64,000 nt of DNA from Rhizobium johnstonii 3841 (GCF_000009265.1 NC_008380.1:4154501-4218500), one strand, 5' to 3'. Positions 8,366 to 16,807 are shown, counted from the first letter of the stretch. The notes: a model not told the origin generated them from the sequence alone. Numbers and translations: made by a program.

Positions 8366-9442
8366 TCAAACGCGACCGTTCGCGGCGTGCAATGCACTGC
8401 GGAGCGAGTCGCGGATTGAGGTTGGTTGGCCGGCGCCGGCGCCCTGGGTTGGTCCAGGTGCGGAAGAGCCGGAAATCGATCGCGAGGCGCGGCGGGCCTG
8501 ATCTGCCGCTGCTGCCTTTTGGGACGTCTGGTCTTGGACTGTGGTCGCCGGTGCAGCCTGGCTGATCAGCTGCTGACGAATATCGGGGCGCATCCAGCAG
8601 GCCGAGTCGTAAGCATCCTTGAGCGACGATGCGCGCCCTGCGCTGATAAGGGCGACCATGTCGTCGAGAACTGCTTCGGCGTGCACATTTGCTGGGTCGG
8701 AAATGAAGGCATTGACCTGAGTTTCAGTGTCTCGTTTCCGAAGTACTTGTTCAACCGTGGCCTCGACGTTGACGGGCTGAGGCGTTGGCTGTTGCTGGGC
8801 CTGTTGCGGCCGGCGCTGCAGGATCTGGTCCTGCTGCCCGGCTACAAGGGCCTGAAGATTGACGCCGGCCATCCTGGCGACGTGAATGACTGTGTTGACC
8901 GGGTCGCGAATGAGCGACTGTTCCCAGTCGATCGCCTTCCGCATGACATCGGCATGTGTCGTGCCGGCCTGCCTGACGATAGGCGTGAACTCCTCCAGGC
9001 CCTTGTAGTCCTGCAGAACACGGAATCCGTTGTCGACCTCCTGCTCTCGCTTGGCGACGGCGGCCTGCACCTCGGGCGGCAGAGTCCCGAACTGCGCCTT
9101 TGCCTCAGCCGACCAGCCAGGGGGCACACGGTGCGTAGTTGCGACTGGCTGCTGTTCGGGCGCCACGGCTGGCGTCTGTGGGGCTGCTGCGGCGGCGTTG
9201 GCTGCTGCTGGTGCATCTACAGGCTTCGGCACTGCCGCAGCGGCCGGGGTTCCCTTGTCTGTCTCCTTCGGGGCAAAGCGGCCGTGTTCGTCGCGCTGCC
9301 GATCCGTGCTGCTGGACGCCGAGACGTTACCGTCGGCGCTGTCGATCGCAGCCCTGAGGCTGTCGCGGATGCTGATCGGCTTTTCGGTGGACGTGCCGAG
9401 GTCTTCGCTGCCGTTGCCGGCCTCGTTAATCAGGTCTTCCAT
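8366..9442 (-). CDS. Putative capsid scaffolding protein with a repeated terminal motif
   Basis: A 358-residue, highly charged, Ala/Gln/Pro-rich, largely disordered or helical protein immediately upstream of the capsid gene, as scaffolds usually are. Residues 60-120 are an Ala/Pro-rich linker and 120-170 contain P-P-G-W-S-A-E-A-K-A-Q-F. The same sequence pattern appears near the N-terminus (23-40, ISIRDSLRAAIDSADGNV) and as the final 18 residues (TSIRDSLRSALHAANGRV), with 11 of 18 identical. Scaffolds commonly bind capsid through a C-terminal helix, so the duplicated helix may give two capsid contacts. That is inference. Confidence 0.68.
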   Translation of the reverse strand: MEDLINEAGNGSEDLGTSTEKPISIRDSLRAAIDSADGNVSASSSTDRQRDEHGRFAPKETDKGTPAAAAVPKPVDAPAAANAAAAAPQTPAVAPEQQPVATTHRVPPGWSAEAKAQFGTLPPEVQAAVAKREQEVDNGFRVLQDYKGLEEFTPIVRQAGTTHADVMRKAIDWEQSLIRDPVNTVIHVARMAGVNLQALVAGQQDQILQRRPQQAQQQPTPQPVNVEATVEQVLRKRDTETQVNAFISDPANVHAEAVLDDMVALISAGRASSLKDAYDSACWMRPDIRQQLISQAAPATTVQDQTSQKAAAADQARRASRSISGSSAPGPTQGAGAGQPTSIRDSLRSALHAANGRV

Positions 9443-9477
9443 GTCGGATGTTTCCTATTTCGGGGATTGATGCCCGT

Positions 9478-9789
9478 TCAGGCGTTATATTCGGCGTGAA
9501 CTCGCCGCAGTTCGTTCCGGATCTCGTTGCGATCCGTCTTTGGCGTCTCGATCGGCTGTGGCTTTTCGTTGCCGATCTCGACCACGCCAGCCGCCCGGTA
9601 GGACGAACGCAGCTTGGCCTTCGACGTGTAGTGCTGGCCGTCATGCATCGACTGGATATCGATGTTGTCGCTGACGAAATGCGGCGCCGGCAGATCGGAC
9701 TGCGCCGGGTTCTCAGCCGGCATGCAGTTGTGCGGCCATTTATCGAGTTGGTGCCAACCGCCGCAGATCCTGCAAAAGCGTTCTCTCAT
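9478..9789 (-). CDS. Small phage protein with N-terminal zinc-knuckle-like motif
   Basis: A 103-residue protein starting MRERFCRICGGWHQLDKWPHNC. C6, C9 and C22 with H13 or H20 could bind one zinc ion. The rest is polar, with no recognised domain. It lies between portal and scaffold genes and is preceded by AGGGG. Its function is unknown; a structural or accessory role is suggested only by position. Confidence 0.62.
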   Translation of the reverse strand: MRERFCRICGGWHQLDKWPHNCMPAENPAQSDLPAPHFVSDNIDIQSMHDGQHYTSKAKLRSSYRAAGVVEIGNEKPQPIETPKTDRNEIRNELRRVHAEYNA

Positions 9790-9807
9790 GGTCTGACCCC
9801 TAAATAT

Positions 9808-11892
9808 TTACTGGTAGGCTGGCGGCTGTTGCTGGAACTGCTGCAGCGCCTCGGCGGCCATGGCGCTGCGCGCCTGCTCCACCGTGGTCTGATGCTCGAT
9901 TTGCGCCTGGGCGACGCTGAGCTGCGCCTTCTTTTCCTCGGCGCCGGCCTTCACCTGCGCCGTTTTCAGATTGATCATCTGCTCGGGCGTGGGCTCTGGC
10001 GGAGGCTTGGGAGCGGTCGCGGACTGCGAAAGCTGCGCGCCGACCTGCTCCAGTGTATTTTCGAGCTGACGCCCTGCCCTGAAACCACGTGCGGCAAACA
10101 GCAGCGTCTCGACCATGACAGGCACCAGCATTGGCGTCTGTTGCGCGATGGCGCCCGCCTGCTGCATGAATCCGCCGACCATCTGCACGAATTCCATGCG
10201 CCTTTGCTTCTCGGCATCCTCGTCCGGCTCGATCGTCGAATCCGTCTCGATGTCGATCCTGAAACCCCGCACGCTGTCATTGCGGAGCAGTTGCACGACC
10301 TCGTCGATGGTCGGCTGCTCCATCATCTTCTGGACCTCCGGCGGCAACTGAGGCGGTTGCGGCGGCGGCGCCGGCTGGCCCATCTGCTGGGCGCGCATTG
10401 CCGCCTGCTGCTGCGCCATCTGCTGCTGTTGCATCTGCATCTGGACCTGCTGCTTCTGCGCCGCGGTCGGAAGCTGGATGCCGCTGACAAGCATCAGCGT
10501 CTCCGGCTGGAACTGGTCGCAGATGATTTCGCCGGCGAGGTTGACGATATCCCGTGCAAACCGTGCCAGTTCGGCCTGGCGGTCGCGGATGCGGATAGAA
10601 CCCCACTGGCTCTTGATCCGCTGGGCCGTCGCCGTCTCCGACGCCTGGGTGTCGCCGCGGACGATGTCGCTGATCCCGGTGATCTGATAGACGTCCTCGA
10701 CCAGCTGCTTGCGCACCTCGATGCACGCCACGATGACCTTTTGAACCTCGTCGATCGGCAGGGTGACGATAGCGTTCGATCCGCCCTTGTCAGTGAAGGC
10801 GGCCCATTCCGGGATCGGCACCATGACCGTGTCGTTGTCAGGCCGCATCGCCTTCTCGATCGCCGGCGATACCGAACCGTCACCCGATGGATAGAACACC
10901 TTCAGGCGCAACTGATCGGTCAGCTTGTTGACGCGCTTGGTCAGCATGTCGATTTCGTCGCACTGCTGCTGGTAATAGACGTAGTCCGGGACAGGAATTA
11001 GCGAGCTGGTGGACAGTGTTCCGAACGCCGGACGCGGGCACGGAAAGAACCGCGTCAACTTCAGCGGCGGTTCCGAGACCTCCAGAGCTATAGGCGATCC
11101 CTCGGCGATCCAGACGGTGTAGTTCTCGCTCTTGCACCAGATTTCCCAGACGTACGTCTTGCCCTCGTTCTGAGCGCGTTCCGTCTGGTTGGTCCCGTGA
11201 TTGGAGCCGGCGCCGTTTGCTGCCAGGCTTGCCCGCCCCTCCGGAAAGCGCTTGTCGAATTCCTCGTCTGTCATGGGCACGCGGCGTGCCACCCACGTTA
11301 CGTCCTTCCAGCGGCGAGCCGGCGAATGCAGGAAGTCGGACCAGTGGACATAGTCCATGCAGACCCGTTCATCGGTGATCTGCTCAGCCGTCGGGCTGCC
11401 ATCATCGCCCTGCATGTCCAGAGCCGGAGCATTCGAAGGCTCAACGCCTATGTCGAGCGGCTCGAAATCTGCTTCATACCGCAGCCAGACCGTGCCACGG
11501 GCGCAGAGCAGGAAGTCGTCGCGCACCGCCCGCATCAGGGAATCCAGATCCGCGTCGTCGGCCGTGAACGCAAGATTGCGCTCGACGAGCTCGGAAGCCA
11601 TGCGGGCTACGGGCTGAGAGTCCTTGAAGCGGCGCTCGACGACGGGCTGCGGGACACGGGCATAGACGGCTGGCTGCAGAACCGAGATATTCGCCCAGAG
11701 CATCGGGAACCGGCGCTTGGCCGCATTCGCCTGGTCAGCCTGCTGAAGGTAAATCTTCTCAATCTTGGTGCAGCGATCGATCCAGGATTTGAAGTATCGC
11801 TGTCCGCGCTCAAGCTCCTGCTGCCAGTGCGCGCCAACCTTTGCCAGGTCGTACTTCTCACCGCCCGGCAATGTCGTGGCTTCGTCGTCCAT
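9808..11892 (-). CDS. Phage portal protein
   Basis: A 694-residue protein following the large terminase, with the size and composition of P22-type podoviral portals. The N-terminal part has H-W-Q-Q-E-L-E-R-G-Q-R-Y-F-K-S-W and N-I-S-V-L-Q-P-A-V-Y-A-R-V-P-Q-P. The wing and stem region includes Y-V-Y-Y-Q-Q-Q-C-D-E-I-D-M-L-T-K-R-V-N. A Gln/Met-rich coiled-coil segment (about 485-520) and a long helical C-terminus fit a portal barrel. The ATG at 11892 overlaps the TerL stop (TGATG), so the two are translationally coupled. The portal forms the dodecameric DNA channel at one capsid vertex. Confidence 0.82.
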   Translation of the reverse strand: MDDEATTLPGGEKYDLAKVGAHWQQELERGQRYFKSWIDRCTKIEKIYLQQADQANAAKRRFPMLWANISVLQPAVYARVPQPVVERRFKDSQPVARMASELVERNLAFTADDADLDSLMRAVRDDFLLCARGTVWLRYEADFEPLDIGVEPSNAPALDMQGDDGSPTAEQITDERVCMDYVHWSDFLHSPARRWKDVTWVARRVPMTDEEFDKRFPEGRASLAANGAGSNHGTNQTERAQNEGKTYVWEIWCKSENYTVWIAEGSPIALEVSEPPLKLTRFFPCPRPAFGTLSTSSLIPVPDYVYYQQQCDEIDMLTKRVNKLTDQLRLKVFYPSGDGSVSPAIEKAMRPDNDTVMVPIPEWAAFTDKGGSNAIVTLPIDEVQKVIVACIEVRKQLVEDVYQITGISDIVRGDTQASETATAQRIKSQWGSIRIRDRQAELARFARDIVNLAGEIICDQFQPETLMLVSGIQLPTAAQKQQVQMQMQQQQMAQQQAAMRAQQMGQPAPPPQPPQLPPEVQKMMEQPTIDEVVQLLRNDSVRGFRIDIETDSTIEPDEDAEKQRRMEFVQMVGGFMQQAGAIAQQTPMLVPVMVETLLFAARGFRAGRQLENTLEQVGAQLSQSATAPKPPPEPTPEQMINLKTAQVKAGAEEKKAQLSVAQAQIEHQTTVEQARSAMAAEALQQFQQQPPAYQ

Positions 11893-13463
11893 CAAACGTG
11901 CTCGCTCTGGGTCGGTGTGGAGTTCACGAAATCGTTGAACGTCATGGTCTGGAACGTCCGCAGCGGCTTTGGTTCAGGCTTGAGCGGTTCGGCCGCCAAT
12001 CCGGTGAAGATGATTGCAAGCCCGCCGAAAGCGTCGGCGCCGTGGGATGCCCAGTTGTGCAGGGGTACGTCGCGGAAAACGCTCAGATCCTCATCCCATT
12101 CTTTTCGGTAGTTCCGCAGGCACTTGATGCCTTGGGTGCATCCCGCCTGGTCGAACTCGATCTTGGCCAGGATGCGCCGCGTGCCGTTGATCCGGTCGTG
12201 GACGTAAGCGCGCTCGATCTTGCGCACCGTGCCCAGGTTCCTCGCCTTGACCTCCGCCAGCATCACCTCGATGCGCGTTAGACCGCCGCGGGTCCACTCT
12301 CTGACGCGAATGTCGTGAGGCATGTTGTGCACGCCATAGACATAGCCGTACTCGTTCGCCCGCCGCTCCAGTTCATCGAGCATGCCATCCATGCCGGTGC
12401 CGGTGTGTTCGAAGTAGCCGATCATCCGGACGCGGCTCGGGAGCACCTGGAAGAGCCAGACGCTGTTGGTGTCGTCCATGCCGATGTCGGATATCGTATG
12501 AACCGGATAGCCCGGCACATGCGGGTAGATGCCTATGCGCTCCTCGGCATCGGCCACGGCCATCTGATCCGAATAGTATGCGCCCTCTACGCTGGCTTCG
12601 AACGCTTCCGCCGGCGACGACGGATATTCGCGCTTCATGTCGCCCAGCTGCGTTTCAGCTTTCTTGACGTACCAGGCCTTTTGCCCGTCCGTCAGTTCGA
12701 TGCCTTGATCAGCCAAGGTCCGGAAGTACTTCGCGAACGCTTCGGTGATGATGACGCCCTCGGGCGCGATCGAATACTGCGGCTCCTTCCACCACGGGAA
12801 GAAATGGAATTTGAAGTCGAGCTCCGTCAGCTTCGACGACTGGCGCTGCTTCACCTGGGCGTCTTCGCAAAGGGTGTAGAAGTGCCCCTCCTGCCCTTCG
12901 GCAGTGCTCTCGACGAAAACGAGCTGGCCGGCCTGCACGGTGTTCAGCGCGCCGGTCCGGACCTCCCTCGCCTTGTCCGGGTACTTCGCGCAGAGTTTCC
13001 CATATTCCGAGATATGGAGGTATTGCAGAGTGCCCGATCGGAGCGAGGTGCCGACACGGATGCTTGAGTTATTCCCCAGAAGCAGTTCAGTCTGGTTATC
13101 CCTGACGATCGGCACCGCCTCGCGGATGCCTTCGGGCAGGTTGTCGTAAGGGTACTTCACCTTGTCCCGAAAGATGGTCTGCGCATCGCCCAGCGTGTGA
13201 GCGATGGTACCGGCTCGAATGTCCCGATTGAAAACGCAGGCATCCAGCATGAAGATCTGGATGAACGTCGTCAGGCCGAGCTGGCGGGCTTTCAGCAGCA
13301 CATTCAGATAATGCATCTGCTCGAAGAAGGTCATCTGAGCCCAGTTCATTTCGAACCGGACCCGTTTGCCTTCCTTGTCCGTGATCCAGTAGAGGTTGTT
13401 CAGACGCCAGCGCCAGTCCGAAAACTGTTCAACTGCCGTTTGGAAGTCCGCGGGTCTTGCCAT
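11892..13463 (-). CDS. terL: Phage terminase large subunit
   Basis: A 523-residue DNA-packaging motor. The N-terminal ATPase has a degenerate Walker A (KARQLGLTT, 58-66), the variant form usual in terminases, and an acidic Walker B-like segment near S-E-Y-G-K-L (about 155). The C-terminal nuclease shows the RNase H-like D-I-G-M-D-D-T-N-S-V-W block (about 341) and a distal H-G-A-D-A-F-G-G-L-A motif (about 479) carrying a conserved Asp. It overlaps the small subunit gene by 35 bases and the portal by one, as in tightly packed late operons. Confidence 0.85.
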   Translation of the reverse strand: MARPADFQTAVEQFSDWRWRLNNLYWITDKEGKRVRFEMNWAQMTFFEQMHYLNVLLKARQLGLTTFIQIFMLDACVFNRDIRAGTIAHTLGDAQTIFRDKVKYPYDNLPEGIREAVPIVRDNQTELLLGNNSSIRVGTSLRSGTLQYLHISEYGKLCAKYPDKAREVRTGALNTVQAGQLVFVESTAEGQEGHFYTLCEDAQVKQRQSSKLTELDFKFHFFPWWKEPQYSIAPEGVIITEAFAKYFRTLADQGIELTDGQKAWYVKKAETQLGDMKREYPSSPAEAFEASVEGAYYSDQMAVADAEERIGIYPHVPGYPVHTISDIGMDDTNSVWLFQVLPSRVRMIGYFEHTGTGMDGMLDELERRANEYGYVYGVHNMPHDIRVREWTRGGLTRIEVMLAEVKARNLGTVRKIERAYVHDRINGTRRILAKIEFDQAGCTQGIKCLRNYRKEWDEDLSVFRDVPLHNWASHGADAFGGLAIIFTGLAAEPLKPEPKPLRTFQTMTFNDFVNSTPTQSEHV

Positions 13464-13902
13464 TGATAGCTTCCAGCAGCTGCGACACCTCGCCGGTCAC
13501 GCCGTGTTCCAGCTCAACCTTGGCGCCATACTTTTTCGGCTTCAGCTTCTCGGCAATCCACTGCCGGGTTCCGATCCGGAGTTGCGAGCGCCTGATGGCT
13601 TCCCCGTTCTCCTGCCAGCCGGTCGTTTCGCCGTCGGCGTTCTTCTTCTCCATCCAGTCGTTCGTGCCGTCATCGGCAATCTCGACCATCTCGTCGACGA
13701 AGCCGTCGGCCTGGATCTCTCGCGCCTGTGCATACTTGGTCCGAAAAGCGGTCTTGTCGTCATCAGCCAGCCAGGCCAACACCGTCGACTTGGCGGGCAT
13801 GGCGTCATCCCTGCAGATCGATCGGAGGCTTTCGCCGTCAGCGATCCGTTCGCAGATGATGTCGGCAAGTGCCGTGGTGAATTTCGTTGGTCTGCCTGTC
13901 AT
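13429..13902 (-). CDS. terS: Phage terminase small subunit
   Basis: A 157-residue protein. It opens with TGRPTKFTTALADIICERIA and then G-E-S-L-R-S-I-C-R-D-D-A-M-P-A-K-S-T-V-L-A-W-L. This is the helix-turn-helix DNA-recognition start typical of small terminases that begin with a G-R-P-T/S motif. The C-terminal half contains R-I-G-T-R-Q-W-I-A-E-K-L-K-P-K-K-Y-G, a signature of the same family. It pairs with the adjacent TerL. GGGG-containing sequence upstream of the ATG may serve as ribosome binding site. Confidence 0.82.
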   Translation of the reverse strand: MTGRPTKFTTALADIICERIADGESLRSICRDDAMPAKSTVLAWLADDDKTAFRTKYAQAREIQADGFVDEMVEIADDGTNDWMEKKNADGETTGWQENGEAIRRSQLRIGTRQWIAEKLKPKKYGAKVELEHGVTGEVSQLLEAINGKTRGLPNGS

Positions 13903-14017
13903 GGTCCCCTGCCTTCTGATCGGCTGGATAGGTGGTGATGAAGGTTGGCTGCGACACCTTGGCGGCGCTACCCAGTATCCCGATCTCGTTCAGCGGGACG
14001 TTCTTGCCGTCGTCCAT
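13838..14017 (-). CDS. Short overlapping phage frame (59 aa), unknown
   Basis: A frame starting MDDGKNVPLNEIGILGSAAK begins directly after the stop of the spike-base gene (TAG followed by ATG) and overlaps the first 65 bases of terS. Its first 36 residues, before the overlap, read like ordinary protein. The last part reads HHGTCRHHLRTDR and may be an out-of-frame tail. It fills an otherwise unexplained 115-base gap in a dense operon, so it may be a real small gene, but support is limited. Confidence 0.38.
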   Translation of the reverse strand: MDDGKNVPLNEIGILGSAAKVSQPTFITTYPADQKAGDHDRQTNEIHHGTCRHHLRTDR

Positions 14018-14254
14018 CTAGAACAACGCGATGATGTTGGAGGCCGTGGTCCCGGTCAGCGCCACGATGGCGGCGTGAACCGGCAGGATCGTCCCGGCCG
14101 GCACGCTCTTGAAGATGACCGGGTCCATATCCCGACGAGGCGCGATGGCAACATCGCCCGCCGTGCCGATATAGAGCGCGCGCGCACCGACAATGGCGGT
14201 ATCGTTCGGTGTCACCGCGGCGGCACGCGAGGCGGGAGCAATCGAAGGGTCCAT
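14018..14254 (-). CDS. Spike base protein-like phage gene (RCAP_rcc01079-type)
   Basis: From the ATG at 14254 the product is 78 residues. A TTG at 14296 would add 14 residues and looks less likely. The C-terminus reads PVIFKSVPAGTILPVHAAIV and ends TTASNIIALF. This is the pattern I associate with the small spike-base family of the Rhodobacter gene transfer agent and related phages (V-P-A-G-T-x-L-P, then T-A-x-x-I-x-A-L). It is the first gene of the visible late operon. Function is by family analogy. Confidence 0.6.
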   Translation of the reverse strand: MDPSIAPASRAAAVTPNDTAIVGARALYIGTAGDVAIAPRRDMDPVIFKSVPAGTILPVHAAIVALTGTTASNIIALF

Positions 14255-14375
14255 TGGAGTATCCGTTTGGCGGGAGTGATTTCTAGGGGAGAGCAATAGT
14301 TTCGCTCTGGTGTCTTGCCTTTGACGGGCGCCTGAGCGAGTTCTATTGCGCGCGCTTATCCCTGGGAGGTTCGAG

Positions 14376-14627
14376 ATGTTTGAAGTGGGCGAAAACTACG
14401 AGTTTCGATTGATAGAGGCAGGCGATGAAATTATGTTCTGGGGCATCGTTGAGAGTTATGAGCACCCCTTGATCAAGTTGCAGGATAGCGCGGCAATGAC
14501 CACGCAGGTCCTGCAGGATGGAACCAGCATTGCTTTGGTAGCTGATCCCAATTCTCCGGCCCATCCCGGACGGATCATCAACGTGACGTCCCAACACTTT
14601 ATCAGCGCGATCAAAACACAGCGCTAA
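14376..14627 (+). CDS. Small phage accessory protein (83 aa), unknown
   Basis: The ATG at 14376 follows GGGAGG by 6 bases; a longer upstream version lacks a ribosome site. The product starts MFEVGENYEFRLIEAGDEI and looks like a small beta-barrel with alternating hydrophobic strands (FWGIVESYEHPLIKLQ). No family is recognised. It is the first of three small plus-strand genes opposed to the late operon, a moron-like arrangement. Confidence 0.6.
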   Translation: MFEVGENYEFRLIEAGDEIMFWGIVESYEHPLIKLQDSAAMTTQVLQDGTSIALVADPNSPAHPGRIINVTSQHFISAIKTQR

Positions 14628-14790
14628 CAGCCCCGCGGCGGTGACGCCCTACCGTTATTTGCAGCTTGATAGCCTTAGCGAAACGCTGAAGGGGGTCGAG
14701 TAAAACCCTCTTGCTTAAAATGCAGATAGAAAGCTACTGAAGAGTGCAACTGGATTCGGATTTAAAACCTAAATTTGAGATGGAGGAAAT

Positions 14791-14979
14791 ATGAGCGGGA
14801 ACGTTGGAGAGTTTCAAGTGGGAGACCGGGTCATCTTGAAATCTGGTGGTCCAGATATGACGGTCAACAGCTTTAAAGATAGCGGCGCAGTAATCTGCGT
14901 CTGGTTCAACGGATCGGGAAATAATTGGGAAGCAAAGTTTGAAAGCTTTCTGCCGAAAACCCTTCGAAAACTAGCTTGA
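14791..14979 (+). CDS. DUF2158 (YodC-like) small protein
   Basis: A 62-residue protein with the DUF2158 signature: VGDRVILKSGGPDMTVN near the start, then V-W-F and a C-terminal W-E-A-K-F-E-S-F-L-P-K-T-L. The family is a small SH3-like beta-barrel of unknown function found in bacteria and mobile elements. A strong TGGAGGAAAT ribosome site precedes the ATG. It is the second gene in the plus-strand accessory cassette. Confidence 0.75.
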   Translation: MSGNVGEFQVGDRVILKSGGPDMTVNSFKDSGAVICVWFNGSGNNWEAKFESFLPKTLRKLA

Positions 14980-14991
14980 AGGGGTCTGGCT

Positions 14992-15219
14992 GTGGCGTTC
15001 GACATCAGTAGCACTCAGCATAGGCAGCTCGACGCACTGCTCGGCGAGTTTTTGGATCTCTACAAGACTGGTGGATTCAACAAGGGTGAAGTCGTTGGCG
15101 CTCTCGCACACTTGTTTACTGCCGCCGCCATAGACAACGATGGCGAGGTGAAAGCGTGGATCGAGAAGCCGGATGTCCTTCAACGTTGGAAGGACGACAC
15201 TCTCGATGGCAGACTCTGA
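14992..15219 (+). CDS. Small phage accessory protein (75 aa), unknown
   Basis: Begins with GTG at 14992, 12 bases after the DUF2158 gene, with GAAGGGG upstream, so the two are probably co-transcribed. The protein is mostly helical (STQHRQLDALLGEFLDLYK, then GEVVGALAHLFTAAAID) with an acidic C-terminus. No family is recognised. Confidence 0.5.
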   Translation: MAFDISSTQHRQLDALLGEFLDLYKTGGFNKGEVVGALAHLFTAAAIDNDGEVKAWIEKPDVLQRWKDDTLDGRL

Positions 15220-15314
15220 TCGGGCTGTTGCGTTCAAAAAGGTCAGTTGGTCTAACGACTGAACGCATTTCTTCCATCGCGCGGATTGCTGCTTGTCCGC
15301 GTGGACCGGCGCCG

Positions 15315-15349
15315 TTTGCGCACTGTACATCCACAAATCAGTGCGCAAA
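15315..15349. repeat. Perfect 11-bp inverted repeat (stem-loop) beside the NusG-like gene
   Basis: TTTGCGCACTG and CAGTGCGCAAA form a perfect 11-bp stem with a 13-base loop. It lies 20-54 bases beyond the stop of the minus-strand NusG-like gene, before the late operon on that strand. No T-run follows on either strand, so it is not a classical terminator. An operator, an RNA processing site or an antiterminator recruitment site are possibilities I cannot separate. The rest of the 15220-15368 gap holds nothing I recognise. Confidence 0.55.
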
Positions 15350-15368
15350 CATTACCAGATAGTTATGA

Positions 15369-16046
15369 TTAATCAAGCTTGTTGGCGATATTCCCAAGAG
15401 TTTGCAGCGTTTCGGTTATGAACGCTCGTGATGATGCCGAAGAAAGACTGAAAGACAAGCCACCGCCCAGCTCGGTGAACTGGGCCCGGCGAATCCTGCG
15501 GCTGCTGGCATTCACCGGTTTCCCGCGGCGGCGTTGCTCCTCTTCGATCTCTTCCTCTCGCTGCCGGCGGGCTCGGGCAGCCAGAAATATCTGCTCCTGC
15601 TCCCAAGCGATGTAACGCAGCCGGTCGATCGTCTCCTGAGGGAATGCAAATGGCATAGACCCTTCGTCGTTGGACCGCGTGAAGCGCAGGATCTTGCTTA
15701 CCCCCGTCACCTCCTCGACTGTTCGGAAATCGTCTGGACCGATGTTGACGAACAGGTATCCAACGAAAGTCGGGAAACGACGCTCGATCCAGTGGCGTTG
15801 TCGATGATGCTGGACCTCTATTCGGTAGCTGGGCATGAAAGCCTCAAATCCCTCATTGCGAAGGTTGCGCTCGATGATGCTCTCGCCCTTTCGGTCCTGC
15901 CCATCTCTCATTGAGGGACAGCGTTGCGCACCAGGCGCCGCCTTTATCCCGTACCAGGTCTCTGGCGGCGGATTCCATCGTCTACCTCCTTCACCATTTC
16001 GCAGTTCGCGGAACGCCGTTTCATTCACGTTGAACGCGGATGACAT
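15369..16046 (-). CDS. NusG/RfaH-like transcription elongation factor, probable phage antiterminator
   Basis: The product is 225 residues from the ATG at 16046. The NGN domain is clear: W-Y-G-I-K-A-A-P-G-A-Q-R-C, then R-K-G-E-S-I-I-E-R-N-L-R-N-E-G-F-E-A-F-M-P-S-Y, and R-R-F-P-T-F-V-G-Y-L-F-V-N-I followed by G-V-S-K-I-L-R-F. A helical Arg/Glu-rich segment replaces the KOW domain in the C-terminal third. Specialised NusG paralogues modify RNA polymerase for long operons. This gene lies on the same strand and just upstream of the 14-kb late operon, so late antitermination is likely. Oddity: the best Shine-Dalgarno (GGAGG, 15989-15985) leads to an ATG at 15978 in a different frame, so the start is uncertain or an indel has occurred. 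Confidence 0.72.
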   Translation of the reverse strand: MSSAFNVNETAFRELRNGEGGRRWNPPPETWYGIKAAPGAQRCPSMRDGQDRKGESIIERNLRNEGFEAFMPSYRIEVQHHRQRHWIERRFPTFVGYLFVNIGPDDFRTVEEVTGVSKILRFTRSNDEGSMPFAFPQETIDRLRYIAWEQEQIFLAARARRQREEEIEEEQRRRGKPVNASSRRIRRAQFTELGGGLSFSLSSASSRAFITETLQTLGNIANKLD

Positions 16047-16144
16047 TTCGTGATTCAACTCCCTATCTCCCTGAGTGTGTAGCCCTCATGTTTGGCTGCT
16101 TGATACCCGACCGCGAATCGTGCCTTCTCGATCCGTGTAGGGGG

Positions 16145-16807
16145 ATGAACGTGTCCGACAAGAACTTCTGCGTTGTCGTCGTATCCGCTTTGGCACTTGT
16201 TGCCTTCGTGATCGCTATGTGGCTGCTTCCCGGCATGCAGACGCCGGCTGGATGGGCGGCGTGCTCGAAAGAGCAATGCACGCTGCAAGGCTGGCTTGGA
16301 GCTTCGAGCGGTTGGGTGGGGGCTGCAGTCACCTTGGCCACATTGTTCGTGCTGATCCGACAGCAAAGGCAGGAAACAAAAAGACTGCTTCGGCCCCTTG
16401 ATTTGCTCTGCGAGCGCGTGATCGTTGCCAGCACGGCACTTCAGGAAGAATCTGCGATCCTGCGGGCAGGCAAGCAAATGATTTTGGAGGGGACGAGCAC
16501 GCAGTGGCGAGGCATGGAGAACTGTCTCGAAGCTATTGGTCGCCTCTATACAATTCTGCAACCTGTTCGAGACCAGTTTTCCCTTAACATCGTCAACACC
16601 GATCGCCTCATTGCAACAATCGACACGCATGTACAGGCGCTTGGCAAGGCCATCACGAATTACCGAGATCAAAGTCAAGTGCCTGGCTGGCCTTTGCCGC
16701 AGTTGAAGCCAGAGGACGTCGCAAATCTGATAGGCCCGGCCGCAGAGGCGGTCGATCAATACCGTGACTTTTGCACACATCATGCTCAAACCTTCGTGCG
16801 TAGATGA
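16145..16807 (+). CDS. Two-TM membrane protein of unknown function (phage accessory)
   Basis: From the ATG at 16145 the product is 220 residues. Two hydrophobic segments lie near the N-terminus (about 8-30, FCVVVVSALALVAFVIAMW, and about 48-68, GWVGAAVTLATLFVLI), followed by a charged, helical cytoplasmic-type domain of about 150 residues. The short loop between them has two Cys. It is divergent from the NusG-like gene and convergent with the primase-helicase. Similar lone membrane genes in prophages often modify the lysogen or block superinfection; no motif shows that here. An upstream ATG at 16088 is possible. Confidence 0.5.
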   Translation: MNVSDKNFCVVVVSALALVAFVIAMWLLPGMQTPAGWAACSKEQCTLQGWLGASSGWVGAAVTLATLFVLIRQQRQETKRLLRPLDLLCERVIVASTALQEESAILRAGKQMILEGTSTQWRGMENCLEAIGRLYTILQPVRDQFSLNIVNTDRLIATIDTHVQALGKAITNYRDQSQVPGWPLPQLKPEDVANLIGPAAEAVDQYRDFCTHHAQTFVRR

